Assembly: GCF_003149085.1 (NCBI RefSeq)
Contig: NZ_QGDT01000007.1
Location: forward strand, 62,001 to 126,000
Direction: 5' to 3'
From: Dyadobacter jejuensis
Lineage (GTDB): Bacteria > Bacteroidota > Bacteroidia > Cytophagales > Spirosomataceae
Length of the DNA: 64,000 nucleotides
Position numbers and translations under genes: made by a program. Each line of letters begins with the position of its first letter. The first letter of the stretch is position 1. Below, piece by piece: positions 8,141 through 17,188 of the stretch. The notes below the pieces were generated by a model. The model had not been told where the DNA came from and did no database searches. It saw only the letters and a program-made list of their open reading frames with translations.

Positions 8141-9664
8141 GCTCCTGATGGAAAACATGATTATATCCTTAGCCTCAGCATTGTTTCGGCCACTATCGGT
8201 CAACCCCGCCCTGCGAACCCTACTCTAATTGTAGGAAAATCGGGCGATTCCTGGAAAAATACCGGTGAAACTATCGGTTCCGGTGCAGGAAACGATGGCA
8301 ATCCGAATGGAGAGCTCGCGATTTCGACTACTGGCTCCGGGATTACCAATGCCAATTTTGGTATCGAATTAGCTCCAACTGCCGGACAAGGAACCGCAAA
8401 TGCAGCTAATGTTGCTGGAAATGCCTTTATTGATGTCCCACTAACCGCCTTTCACAATACTGCTAGCAGCACTGATCCTAGTCCTGGGACTGTCACCAAA
8501 ATTGTCATTACGGCCATACCGTCTCACGCCAGTGCCATCAAAATAAATGGGGTAACCTATGATTCAGGTAATCCTATCCCGGCCGAAGGTATTGAAATAG
8601 TAACGGATGCCAATGGAGTACCCGTGGCAGGAACAACTGTGGCCATCGACCCTGCCGTAAATGGCGCCATCGCAGTTATCATTCCCTTCGTTGCCAAAGA
8701 CAATGCCGATATAAAATCCGTAAACAAAGGCACTGAAGGCCAGGCCATACTAAATCTTACAGCGGCTCCAGTTACCGTAAACGGGCTCGTCTGGAGTGAC
8801 AATAACGGTAACGGCGTACAAGATGAAGGAGAAACGGGTACCAACGCTGGAGGACTATTCGTAAATTTGCTCGATGGTACTGATAAAATTGTTACCTCTA
8901 GCCCAGTAGAAATCGACGGACTTTATAGCCTGCCCGATGTTCCTGCCCATGCCACGGGATATATGCTGGTATTGGCCGCCACCAATAGCGCCAAAGCACC
9001 TTCATTACCAAATAGGGATTGGGTCAATACCGGTGACCACATTGGAGTCGGTAACAAAGCCAACCAGGGTAGTACCTTAGGAATGATAGAATTGGCCACT
9101 TCGGCAGAAAATGTGGACAACCAGAATTTTGGCATTCAGAATATCAACCCTCTACCCGTTAAGCTGATTTCGTTTAAAGCTCACGCCTCAGAAAATAAAG
9201 TCGAGTTAGATTGGACTACTACCGAAGAAGAAAACTTCTCGCATTTTGAAGTACAACGAAGTGCCAACGGCCAATCATTCACCACCTTCCATCAGGAATC
9301 GAACACTGGACTGTATCGCTACCACACATCGGACTCTCAGCCCTTAGGTGGAGACAATTATTACCGTCTCAAAATGGTGGACTACGATGGTAGTTATGCA
9401 TTTTCTAGAACAGAAGTGGTAAAATGGATGACTGCCACTACCTGGGCCATCTACCCCAACCCCGCCTTCGATGAATTAACCTTGACCCATACCGACAAGA
9501 CGATAGAGTCGACCAAGGTATTGGACGTATCTGGACGTATTTTAAAGTATAGCCTAGGGCAGGCACCTATCCAGGTTACCGACCTCCCCGCAGGAACCTA
9601 TATTTTACAAGCACTATTTAGCGATCGGACCGTTCAAACTAAGAAGTTCGTAGTTACCCGATAA
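8141..9664 (+). pseudogene. C-terminal remnant of the interrupted surface protein with Por sorting domain
   Basis: This stretch is open in the same frame as the upstream part but has no credible start of its own. The first long frame inside it would begin at a GTG (8624) in the middle of a repeat module. It carries the rest of the second 272-residue module, an SdrD-B-like module (GLVWSDNNGNGVQDEGE) and an LPVKLISF...ENKVELDWTT segment (residues spaced as in T9SS proteins). The type A sorting domain ends in KKFVVTR. Without readthrough it is unlikely to be made. Confidence 0.7.
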
Positions 9665-9700
9665 ATTCTAGATGACGTAAAACCCTAATTCTATTGTGAA

Positions 9701-9740
9701 AAGAGGCCGTTGCATTCAGTTGCAATGGCCTCTTCCTTAT
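9701..9740 (+). terminator. Hairpin terminator after the surface-protein gene
   Basis: Arms at 9701-9714 and 9721-9734 match at 13 of 14 positions around a 6-base loop. The stem centres on AGAGGCC/GGCCTCT and is followed by a pyrimidine-rich stretch. It begins 37 bases after the stop codon. Confidence 0.75.
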
Positions 9741-9917
9741 TTGGCCCATCCCCATTTGTATCGGAATGATAGCACCCTGAAACATCGTATTTTGAACCAT
9801 AAAACCTTAAAATAGAAAGCGAACTCGACTACTTATTCGTAAATATCTCTGTCAATAGTTCCTTTCCCGACAAATTTTTTCTCAAATTGTAGTTTTTCTA
9901 AGCCTAGCCGCCTGACC

Positions 9918-10949
9918 ATGATTCACAGGATCAATATTGTCGATTTGTTGGAACCCAGCTTTTCTGTCCCACTGGTAGACGTCCGGACTCCCGCCGAACA
10001 TAGCCACGGACATATACCCGGTGCCTTCAATATCCCTCTATTTAGCAATGAAGAGCGGGTGCGGGTAGGAACCACCTACAAGCAGCAAAGCAGAGAAAAG
10101 GCTATTTTATTAGGATTTGACCTTACCGGCTCCAAATGGTCGGGCTTTATCAGAGAGGCCTTGGCCATCAGCCTTGACAAAAAAATTGCCCTGCATTGTT
10201 GGCGTGGTGGGATGCGCAGTGGAGCCATGGCCTGGGCCCTAGACCTCTATGGATTCGAGGTCTACCTGCTAGAGGGAGGTTATAAAAGCTACCGCAGATG
10301 GTGCCATAGCCAATTCGAATTGGACTATAACCTACGGGTAATCGGGGGAAAGACTGGCTCAGGTAAGACCCGTATTCTACAGCAAATGCGGGAGATGGGT
10401 CATCAAATGATCGACCTTGAAGACTTGGCACAGCACCAGGGATCCGCCTTTGGCAGCATGAACCGACTGGTGCAACCTAGCCAAGAGCAGTTCGAAAACA
10501 ATATGGCATGGCAGTTAAAAGAGGTGGATAGACAGACAGTACTTTGGGTAGAAGATGAAAGTATTAATATCGGCAAACGCACCATTCCACGTAGCTTTTA
10601 CAACCAAATGCAGCTTGCACCACTGATTGACCTGCAGGTAAGCACCCAACAGCGCGTCGAAGCATTAACGATCGAATACGGACTATTGGAGAAACCATTT
10701 TTGGTAGCAGGCACCGAACGAATTCGTAAGCGACTAGGCCCTTTAAGGACCAAACAAGCCCTGGAAGCCATCGTAGAGGACCATATGGAAGAATTTATCC
10801 GAATCGCACTGGGTTATTATGACAAAACCTATGAAAAGAGCCTTTCGAAGAAAAATAAAGACAATATCATCCCACTGACCATAGACCGGCAGAATCTTCA
10901 CGAAGCAGTGGGTCTCATTCTGGATCTTGAACTTGGTCGGCATTTATAA
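9918..10949 (+). CDS. mnmH: tRNA 2-selenouridine synthase
   Basis: This 343-residue enzyme (MnmH, also SelU/YbbB) replaces sulfur with selenium in 2-thiouridine at the wobble position of certain tRNAs, using selenophosphate. An N-terminal rhodanese domain (about residues 5-130) carries the catalytic cysteine C94 in [11 protein letters not shown]-loop domain follows with Walker [10 protein letters not shown] at 143-151, used in geranyl/seleno transfer chemistry. Length and domain order match the family. The next gene, 17 bases downstream, is selD, which makes the selenium donor, so the two almost certainly form an operon. I see no inactivating change. Cytoplasmic. Confidence 0.96.
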   Translation: MIHRINIVDLLEPSFSVPLVDVRTPAEHSHGHIPGAFNIPLFSNEERVRVGTTYKQQSREKAILLGFDLTGSKWSGFIREALAISLDKKIALHCWRGGMRSGAMAWALDLYGFEVYLLEGGYKSYRRWCHSQFELDYNLRVIGGKTGSGKTRILQQMREMGHQMIDLEDLAQHQGSAFGSMNRLVQPSQEQFENNMAWQLKEVDRQTVLWVEDESINIGKRTIPRSFYNQMQLAPLIDLQVSTQQRVEALTIEYGLLEKPFLVAGTERIRKRLGPLRTKQALEAIVEDHMEEFIRIALGYYDKTYEKSLSKKNKDNIIPLTIDRQNLHEAVGLILDLELGRHL

Positions 10950-10966
10950 TCCTTTTATACCTTTCT

Positions 10967-12016
10967 ATGAACTTAGAAGAACCCATAAAACTCACCCAAT
11001 TTTCGCATGGGGCCGGCTGCGGCTGCAAAATTAGCCCTGCGATTCTAGATAAAATCCTTCATTCAGGAATTCATCACCCCGCCGACCCCCATTTGTTGGT
11101 GGGCAACGACAAGAGAGACGATGCAGCCGTCCTTGACTTGGGCAACGGCACCGCCCTGATAAGCACCACCGATTTCTTTATGCCAATCGTCGACGATCCC
11201 TATGACTTTGGCCGTATCGCCTCGGCCAATGCCATAAGCGACGTGTACGCCATGGGCGGAAAGCCAGTACTAGCCATAGCCATATTGGGATGGCCCATAG
11301 ACAAGCTCGCCCCCGAAATAGCTCAAAAAGTACTGGAAGGTTCCCGGGCCATCTGTGCCGAAGCCGGTATTAGCTTGGCGGGTGGGCACAGCATCGACTG
11401 CCCCGAACCCGTCTTTGGCCTTTCTGTCAACGGAATGGTCACGATCGCTCAGCTAAAACAAAATGCCACGGCTACGGTAGGCTGTCGCCTATATCTTACC
11501 AAACCCTTGGGAGTAGGCATTCTTTCTACTGCTCAAAAACGAGGCCTATTAACACCCGACGATGCAGCCATCGCGCTAACGAGCATGGTGACTTTGAACA
11601 AGCTAGGGGAAACTTTCGCTCAGATGGACTATGTAACGGCCATGACCGACGTAACAGGCTTTGGCCTGCTAGGCCACCTTACTGAAATGTGCGAAGGCAG
11701 TGGCGTAGCCGCCGAAATTGATTTCAGCCAAGTGCCTGTCATTCCCTCCCTCCCTTATTACCTCGATCAACGATGCTTTCCCGGAGGCACACAACGCAAT
11801 TGGGCTAGCTATGGTCATAAAATTGGCCCGCTAACCGACCGCCAAAAATATATCCTGGCCGACCCACAAACCAGTGGAGGATTACTGGTAGCCGTCAAGG
11901 AAGAGGCAGTAGGCCAATTTGAGCAAACCATGAAAGAAATGGGTAAGCCCTTAACTAGTTTTGGAAGACTGATACCCGTCCAAGATAAAAACACCATCCG
12001 CCTCATAAACCAGTAA
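10967..12016 (+). CDS. selD: Selenide, water dikinase (selenophosphate synthetase)
   Basis: This 349-residue enzyme makes selenophosphate from selenide and ATP. The N-terminus reads [10 protein letters not shown] with C18, C20 and K21, matching Cys17/Cys19/Lys20 of the E. coli enzyme, so this is the cysteine form and not a selenoprotein. AIR synthase-like N- and C-terminal domains follow, with an LIS.TDFF metal/ATP segment, GGHSID, and [10 protein letters not shown]. It lies 17 bases after mnmH, which uses its product. No selA, selB or tRNA-Sec gene lies in the window, suggesting that selenium here serves tRNA modification; genes elsewhere cannot be excluded. Confidence 0.97.
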   Translation: MNLEEPIKLTQFSHGAGCGCKISPAILDKILHSGIHHPADPHLLVGNDKRDDAAVLDLGNGTALISTTDFFMPIVDDPYDFGRIASANAISDVYAMGGKPVLAIAILGWPIDKLAPEIAQKVLEGSRAICAEAGISLAGGHSIDCPEPVFGLSVNGMVTIAQLKQNATATVGCRLYLTKPLGVGILSTAQKRGLLTPDDAAIALTSMVTLNKLGETFAQMDYVTAMTDVTGFGLLGHLTEMCEGSGVAAEIDFSQVPVIPSLPYYLDQRCFPGGTQRNWASYGHKIGPLTDRQKYILADPQTSGGLLVAVKEEAVGQFEQTMKEMGKPLTSFGRLIPVQDKNTIRLINQ

Positions 12017-12200
12017 TATCGGATTTTGCTGAGACGCACACCTCTCCACTGATATAACCCTGTAGCAATATTGGAGCGTAGAACCCATTAAAGCCGAATC
12101 CCTGGGGACCATCCCTAGGGATCATTTCGTATATCCTTGAACATAAAGCGAGGCCTTCCATCAATAGGTCGCCCCGCCAGCACCCATTATTTCCACTGGT

Positions 12201-12249
12201 TTGATCGGCTTGGCATCATTTTTACGCAAAATGATGCCAAGCCGATCAA
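12201..12249. repeat. 49-base perfect stem-loop upstream of nhaA
   Basis: Arms of 22 bases at 12201-12222 and 12228-12249 are exact reverse complements around the loop TACGC. The stem contains GATCGGCTTGGCATCA. It sits 184 bases after selD and 75 before nhaA and is not followed by a T-run. It could be a regulatory RNA structure, a protein-binding palindrome, a REP-like or mini mobile element, or an unconventional terminator. The rest of 12017-12324 holds no gene. Confidence 0.8.
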
Positions 12250-12324
12250 TTAAATCCATGATCATAAGCCCACCTTCGTTCGTCCAAGAGGAAGTGGGCC
12301 CAACCCTAAAACGATATCTAAACA

Positions 12325-13641
12325 ATGGCCAAATCTCCTATCGACCACATCGTACGCCCCGTAAGTAAGTTTATTCATCAAGAATTTACCGGAGGAATCA
12401 TCCTGTTCATTCAGGTGGTTGTGGCCATTATTTGGGTAAATTCTGCATTTTCAGAAAGCTATCATCATCTATGGGCTAACGAATTAGGAGTTGAACTGGG
12501 TCCATATACGTTTAAACAGTCCCTGCATGTTTGGATCAACGACGGACTTATGGCGCTGTTCTTTTTCGTAATAGGCCTTGAACTTAAAAGGGAGTTCTCC
12601 TCCGGCGAACTTTCTACCCTACAAAAAGCCTCCCTGCCTATGATGGCCGCCCTGGGAGGCATGGTGGTACCCGCCGCTGTTTATATCCTGATCAATATCA
12701 ATACCCCCTCCGTTCATGGATGGGGAATACCCATGGCCACCGATATCGCCTTCGCCTTGGCGATACTCTCCCTGGCGGGGAAAAACATCCCCAATGCTGT
12801 AAAAGTTTTCCTATCGGCCCTGGCCGTAGCCGACGACCTCGGTGCGGTTTTGGTTATCGCATTTTTCTATACCCCTCAAATCACCTTTTTCCCCCTAGCC
12901 CTGGCCGCTGGCTTTTTGCTTGTCCTAATGGCCGGTAACCTTCTAGGAATAAGAACCACTTTTTTCTATCTTATTGTTGGCATTGCGGTATGGGCTTGCT
13001 TCCTATTCTCGGGAGTTCATGCAACCATTGCTGGGGTGCTTGTGGCCTTTACGATTCCAGCCCGCACCAAAATTAATGAAGAGGAGTATCTTCTAAAGAT
13101 CCGAAAAAACACCCAGGATTTCGAAACGGCTATCCCTCAGAATGGTAGCTTAACCACACCCGAGCAACACCAAATTATCGAAAATATTAAGGAAATAAGC
13201 TTAGATGCAGAGACTCCATTGCAAAAAATAGAGAATAACCTTCATCCATGGGTGGCGTTTGTGATCATGCCGCTCTTTGCCCTTTCCAATGCAGGTATCC
13301 TGATAGGAAGCAATTTTTTTAGTACTCTCATCAATCCAGTAAGCCTTGGGGTAACCACGGGGCTGGTGGTGGGGAAGCTTGTCGGGATCCTATTCTTTGC
13401 CTGGCTAATGGTCCGACTCGGGTTCTCCAAACTACCCCAAGGGGCCAATTGGGGACATATAACCGGGGTTGCCTTACTCGCTGGGGTCGGCTTCACCATG
13501 TCGCTATTCATTACCGAGCTCGCCTTTACCCACCCACTGATGGTTACCGAAGCCAAATATGGCATCTTACTAGCATCGCTGGTATCCGGTATATTGGGGT
13601 ATATGATCTTAACCCGTCAAAAGCCAGAAAACACCCTTTAG
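12325..13641 (+). CDS. nhaA: Na+/H+ antiporter NhaA
   Basis: This 438-residue inner-membrane protein has the full NhaA pattern. The N-terminus reads F....GG..L......A..WANS, followed by a DGLMALFFFVIGLELKREF segment (about residues 72-90). The ATDIAFALAIL segment (about 138-148) and the SALAVADDLGAVLVIAFFYT segment (about 161-180) hold the paired aspartates that carry ions in NhaA. Family members exchange protons for sodium and keep internal pH and sodium low. An insertion of charged residues around 250-310 separates the two membrane halves and is longer than in E. coli NhaA, as often seen in Bacteroidota. The gene stands alone after the stem-loop at 12201-12249. Confidence 0.96.
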   Translation: MAKSPIDHIVRPVSKFIHQEFTGGIILFIQVVVAIIWVNSAFSESYHHLWANELGVELGPYTFKQSLHVWINDGLMALFFFVIGLELKREFSSGELSTLQKASLPMMAALGGMVVPAAVYILININTPSVHGWGIPMATDIAFALAILSLAGKNIPNAVKVFLSALAVADDLGAVLVIAFFYTPQITFFPLALAAGFLLVLMAGNLLGIRTTFFYLIVGIAVWACFLFSGVHATIAGVLVAFTIPARTKINEEEYLLKIRKNTQDFETAIPQNGSLTTPEQHQIIENIKEISLDAETPLQKIENNLHPWVAFVIMPLFALSNAGILIGSNFFSTLINPVSLGVTTGLVVGKLVGILFFAWLMVRLGFSKLPQGANWGHITGVALLAGVGFTMSLFITELAFTHPLMVTEAKYGILLASLVSGILGYMILTRQKPENTL

Positions 13642-13686
13642 CCTCCCTTTAAGGAAATAACAAATCCTATTTATGCCCAGAAAAGG

Positions 13687-13730
13687 ACAATAAGAGAGCC
13701 ATTAGTAGAATTCTGGTTGCTTCTTATTGT
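13687..13730 (+). terminator. Possible imperfect hairpin terminator after nhaA
   Basis: ACAATAAGA at 13687-13695 pairs with TCTTATTGT at 13722-13730, with a short inner CCA/TGG pairing. It begins 46 bases after the nhaA stop. The stem is AT-rich and the T-run is weak, so the call is tentative. Confidence 0.4.
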
Positions 13731-13824
13731 GCATATTTTGACCCGAACTCCTTCGTTCTCACCATCAAAAATAGGAATAAGTCAATAAATTAACCTTCAA
13801 TTAATATTTATTTTAATTGTCGTA

Positions 13825-13854
13825 TTGACATATTACATTTTTTCCCTAGCTTTG
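13825..13854 (+). promoter_or_regulatory. Bacteroidota-type promoter for the first SusCD operon
   Basis: TTG at 13825-13827 is followed by exactly 19 bases and TAGCTTTG at 13847-13854, a full match to TTG-N19-TAnnTTTG. The start codon of susC lies 122 bases downstream. The remainder of the 335-base gap 13642-13976 is AT-rich and holds no gene. Confidence 0.75.
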
Positions 13855-13976
13855 TTCCATTCAATGAATAATTTGATTTTTTAACGGAAAAATACCGTTA
13901 AAAATGACCCTATTCAGTCATTTCAGTTGGGTCTGTAGAATTTCAATAGTTTATCATTCATCAAATCAAGTTTACC

Positions 13977-16900
13977 ATGAAGAGACAAGTACGTCAAATT
14001 TTTAAAGTGTCACTAATACAGTTAATGACACTTTCAACCCTGTCTGCTCCTTTATGGGCTGCTCCCGAGCCGGAGGTCTTAGAGACAGGTAAAAGCCTTA
14101 AAAGGGCTACCGAAAAGAAAATAACTGGAACCGTAAAGGATGAGCAAGGCAACTTACTTCCTGGGGTGAATGTTACCATTAAAGGGACTACTAGAGGGAC
14201 CTCAACGGATGTAAATGGGGTATTCAATCTGGATGTAGAGAATGAAAATGCCACCATTGTATTCTCATTTGTGGGCTACATGCCCAAGGAGATGCCGGTG
14301 GGCAACGCCTCCAAAATAGACGTCCAGCTCGAGCCTGACACCAAAGCCCTTTCGGAGATCGTGGTAGTAGGGTATGGTACCCAGAAAAAAGCCACCGTTA
14401 CGGGTTCGATTAGTGCCATTAAAGGAGATGCGATCGCCCAGGTTCCTGCCCCTAACATTTCACAATCTCTAGCGGGTAGAGTAGCTGGTGTAAGTATGCG
14501 GCCCAATGGGGGGCAACCCGGTAAGGACGATCCGGATATTCATATTCGAGGCATCGTAACCACCGGAAACAACAAGCCTTTGGTGGTAGTAGATGGGGTA
14601 AGACGGGACAATATTCGCCAGATAGACCCAGCGAGTATCGAAACCATCACCATTCTAAAAGATGCGGCAGCGGTAGCCCCCTATGGGATCGGAGGAGCCA
14701 ACGGGGTAATACTGATTACCACTAAAAAAGGAAAATCGGGCAAGCCTCAATTGCGCGTGAGCAGTTCCTATGGATTTCAGAACCCTACCTATTTACCTAA
14801 AGTATTGGGAGCCAAGGACTATATGACCTTGCAGAACGAGGCGTATTTGAATCAGACTCCTGGCGGGACCGCCTTGCCCAACGATCCAGACCTAATTGCC
14901 AATTATGAGCAGCTACATCAAGAAGATCCCTGGAAATACCCCAATGCTAACTTCCTGGATGTATTCAATAAAAACGTTCCTGTACAGAACCACAATTTAG
15001 AGCTTAGCGGTGGAAATGAAAACGTCACCTACCATGCAGGAATAGGCTACTTTGGCCAACAGGGTATCTTTGACCCAGTAAGCTATGACCGTTATAATTA
15101 TAACCTCAGCTTAGAAATGGCGGCTACCAAAACCACCAAAGTGGGGATGACCCTCTTTGGAAGTATTGAAAATACCAAGGACATCGATGCCGACGAATCT
15201 ACTTCTGGGCACCTTTTCCGGAGTTTTTATAAATTCTTACCCACTCAGAGTCTCATATATCCCGAAGGCGATAAATGGGGAGAATCCTCGGCTAACACGC
15301 CGGTCGGTGTACTGAACTCGAATGGTTATAAAAGAACCAATGGTAACACCTTGCTTGGAAGCCTTTTTATTGAGCAACAAATAGCCAAGGGATTAAGCGT
15401 CAAAGGAGTATTTAGTTATGACCCTTCTCAAACCAACATTAAGTCATGGCATGAACCCTTTATCTACCATAAAATAGACCTATCGCAAAAACCATATACT
15501 TACACCGAAGCGGTTTCCTTACAAGAAGGAAATGGAAAGCCATACCGCTGGTTGGCATTGGAGAATAACCGTAGAACCAACTATACCTACCAAGGGTACT
15601 TGAACTACAACCGTACCTTTGGGCACCATGCCATTACCGGTTTGGCTGTAATGGAAGTGCGCCAAACCAAAGGCGATACGATGTGGACTCGCCGTAATAA
15701 CTTTGCCATCGGAATCGATGAAATTAGTTTTGGTAGCTCAGATAAGCTAGACTATGATAACTCAGGAAGTTCTTACACGGGAAGTGAAATGGGCTATGTA
15801 TACCGACTTGGCTACACCTATAAAGACAAGTATATCGTAGAAGCAGCAGGACGTTACGATGGCCACTATTACTTCGCTCCTGGTAAGCGTTGGGGGTATT
15901 TCCCCGCTTTCTCTGCCGCTTGGCGCCTGTCTGAAGAGGATTTCATGAAGAATATTCATGCTGTAGACGAACTAAAGCTACGTGGTTCCTGGGGAAAGGC
16001 CGGTATGCTAGCTGGGGGTGCCTTTCAATACCAATCGGGGTATAATCTCCGTGGAGGTGCCTATGCCTTTGGCAACGGAACCTTGGTTCAGGCCTCACGG
16101 GTTCCTCGCGAAGCCAACCCCAATATCACTTGGGAGATATCGACCAAAACCGATATCGGTTTCGACTTAAGTATGCTTAACTCATTGCTGACGGCCGAAT
16201 TTGACTTCTTCTACGAAAATCGTACTGGAATGCTCTTGGCCCCACAAGTAACTTTACCTGTAGAATATGGCCTTTCCCTTTCTCAGGAAAACAAAGGAAG
16301 AATGACCAACCGTGGATTCGAGCTTAACCTGGGCACTCGGAAGCGAATTTCAAATGATTTCGATTTTTCTGTTAACGCCAATGTGAGTTATGCCAAAAAC
16401 AGGATGTTAGAAGTGTTCCAAACCGATGCGGAAAAAAACAACCCTAATCGTACCAAGTTAAATCGCTCATTTGGAACGCCTTATGGCTTCCAATCCCTGG
16501 GACTGTTCCAGACCTCTGACGATGTAAACGGAGATGGAGTAATCGATACCAACGACGGCTATAACGTAACTCAGTTTGGGGTATTACACCCAGGTGATGT
16601 GAAGTATGCCGATTTGAGTGGTCCAGACGGGGTCCCCGATGGCATCATCAATAACGATGACCTTACCGTAATCGGCCACCCGGTATATCCTGCGCTTACT
16701 TATGGACTTACTCCTAGCGTAAACTGGAAAGGGTTCGATCTTACCGTATTTATGCAAGGTGCTGGCAAATCGAGCATCAACATACGTCAGTTTCAAACAG
16801 TTCCTTTCGAAAATAACGGCTCCAACACGGGATACGAGTACTTCAACAACAGGTGGACTCCCGAGAACCAAAATGCCAAATACCCTCGTGCTACTCCTGC

Positions 16901-17168
16901 ACCCTATGCCAACAACACCAAGGATTCCGATTTTTGGTGGGCTAATTCGGGTTACCTACGTGTGAAGACCGTTAGCCTAGGCTATACCATCCCCAAGAAC
17001 ATCCTAAACAAGCTAAAAATGAGCTCTGCCCGGGTATATATGGTCACTCAAAACTTATTTACAATCAGCAGTTTAAAGCATGTTGATCCAGAAATGGGGT
17101 ATTCTGATCGTGAGACGGCCTACCCTGTGATGAAAGCCACGACTTTTGGCATCGACCTTACTTTTTAA
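13977..17168 (+). CDS. SusC/RagA-type TonB-dependent outer membrane transporter
   Basis: This 1,063-residue protein has a signal peptide (to about residue 28), then a carboxypeptidase-regulatory-like beta domain (about 48-130, GTVKDEQGNLLPGVNVTIKG...). A SusC signature region follows (SEIVVVGYGTQKKATVTGS), then the plug domain with IHIRGI and a 22-strand barrel ending in GIDLTF. SusC proteins import oligosaccharides, peptides or other ligands across the outer membrane with energy from TonB, under a SusD lid. No N-terminal STN domain is present, so it is not a direct anti-sigma signalling receptor. A consensus promoter lies just upstream and the SusD partner starts 20 bases downstream. No glycosidase is adjacent on this strand, so the substrate is unknown. 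Confidence 0.95.
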   Translation: MKRQVRQIFKVSLIQLMTLSTLSAPLWAAPEPEVLETGKSLKRATEKKITGTVKDEQGNLLPGVNVTIKGTTRGTSTDVNGVFNLDVENENATIVFSFVGYMPKEMPVGNASKIDVQLEPDTKALSEIVVVGYGTQKKATVTGSISAIKGDAIAQVPAPNISQSLAGRVAGVSMRPNGGQPGKDDPDIHIRGIVTTGNNKPLVVVDGVRRDNIRQIDPASIETITILKDAAAVAPYGIGGANGVILITTKKGKSGKPQLRVSSSYGFQNPTYLPKVLGAKDYMTLQNEAYLNQTPGGTALPNDPDLIANYEQLHQEDPWKYPNANFLDVFNKNVPVQNHNLELSGGNENVTYHAGIGYFGQQGIFDPVSYDRYNYNLSLEMAATKTTKVGMTLFGSIENTKDIDADESTSGHLFRSFYKFLPTQSLIYPEGDKWGESSANTPVGVLNSNGYKRTNGNTLLGSLFIEQQIAKGLSVKGVFSYDPSQTNIKSWHEPFIYHKIDLSQKPYTYTEAVSLQEGNGKPYRWLALENNRRTNYTYQGYLNYNRTFGHHAITGLAVMEVRQTKGDTMWTRRNNFAIGIDEISFGSSDKLDYDNSGSSYTGSEMGYVYRLGYTYKDKYIVEAAGRYDGHYYFAPGKRWGYFPAFSAAWRLSEEDFMKNIHAVDELKLRGSWGKAGMLAGGAFQYQSGYNLRGGAYAFGNGTLVQASRVPREANPNITWEISTKTDIGFDLSMLNSLLTAEFDFFYENRTGMLLAPQVTLPVEYGLSLSQENKGRMTNRGFELNLGTRKRISNDFDFSVNANVSYAKNRMLEVFQTDAEKNNPNRTKLNRSFGTPYGFQSLGLFQTSDDVNGDGVIDTNDGYNVTQFGVLHPGDVKYADLSGPDGVPDGIINNDDLTVIGHPVYPALTYGLTPSVNWKGFDLTVFMQGAGKSSINIRQFQTVPFENNGSNTGYEYFNNRWTPENQNAKYPRATPAPYANNTKDSDFWWANSGYLRVKTVSLGYTIPKNILNKLKMSSARVYMVTQNLFTISSLKHVDPEMGYSDRETAYPVMKATTFGIDLTF

Positions 17169-17188
17169 AAGCGAAAAATATTTAGATC

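Larger units (their letters stand above)
5717..9664 (+). pseudogene. T9SS-exported repeat surface protein interrupted by one in-frame TAG
   Basis: A single reading frame of 1,316 codons runs from the ATG at 5717 to the stop at 9662-9664 and is broken only by TAG at 8138-8140. Translating across the stop continues the same repeat without any other interruption, so this is one gene with a nonsense change or sequencing error. Domains in order are: signal peptide (about 1-40), a domain with a nucleophile-elbow-like motif WAGCHA (about 235), an Ig/PKD-like region (about 390-475), two copies of a 272-residue module starting SGSVFND..GLSDLTVNGTKIG (nucleotides about 7140 and 7957), an SdrD-B-like module (about 8778), and a C-terminal Por sorting domain with YPNP and a DLPAGTY motif. 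Such proteins are exported by the type IX system and anchored at the cell surface as adhesins or enzymes. If the TAG is real, the product loses its sorting signal and would probably not be exported. Confidence 0.85.

Noticed and set aside
8624..9664. Independent gene starting at GTG 8624
   Set aside because: The start is in the middle of a repeat module, and the frame is continuous with the upstream gene through a single TAG.
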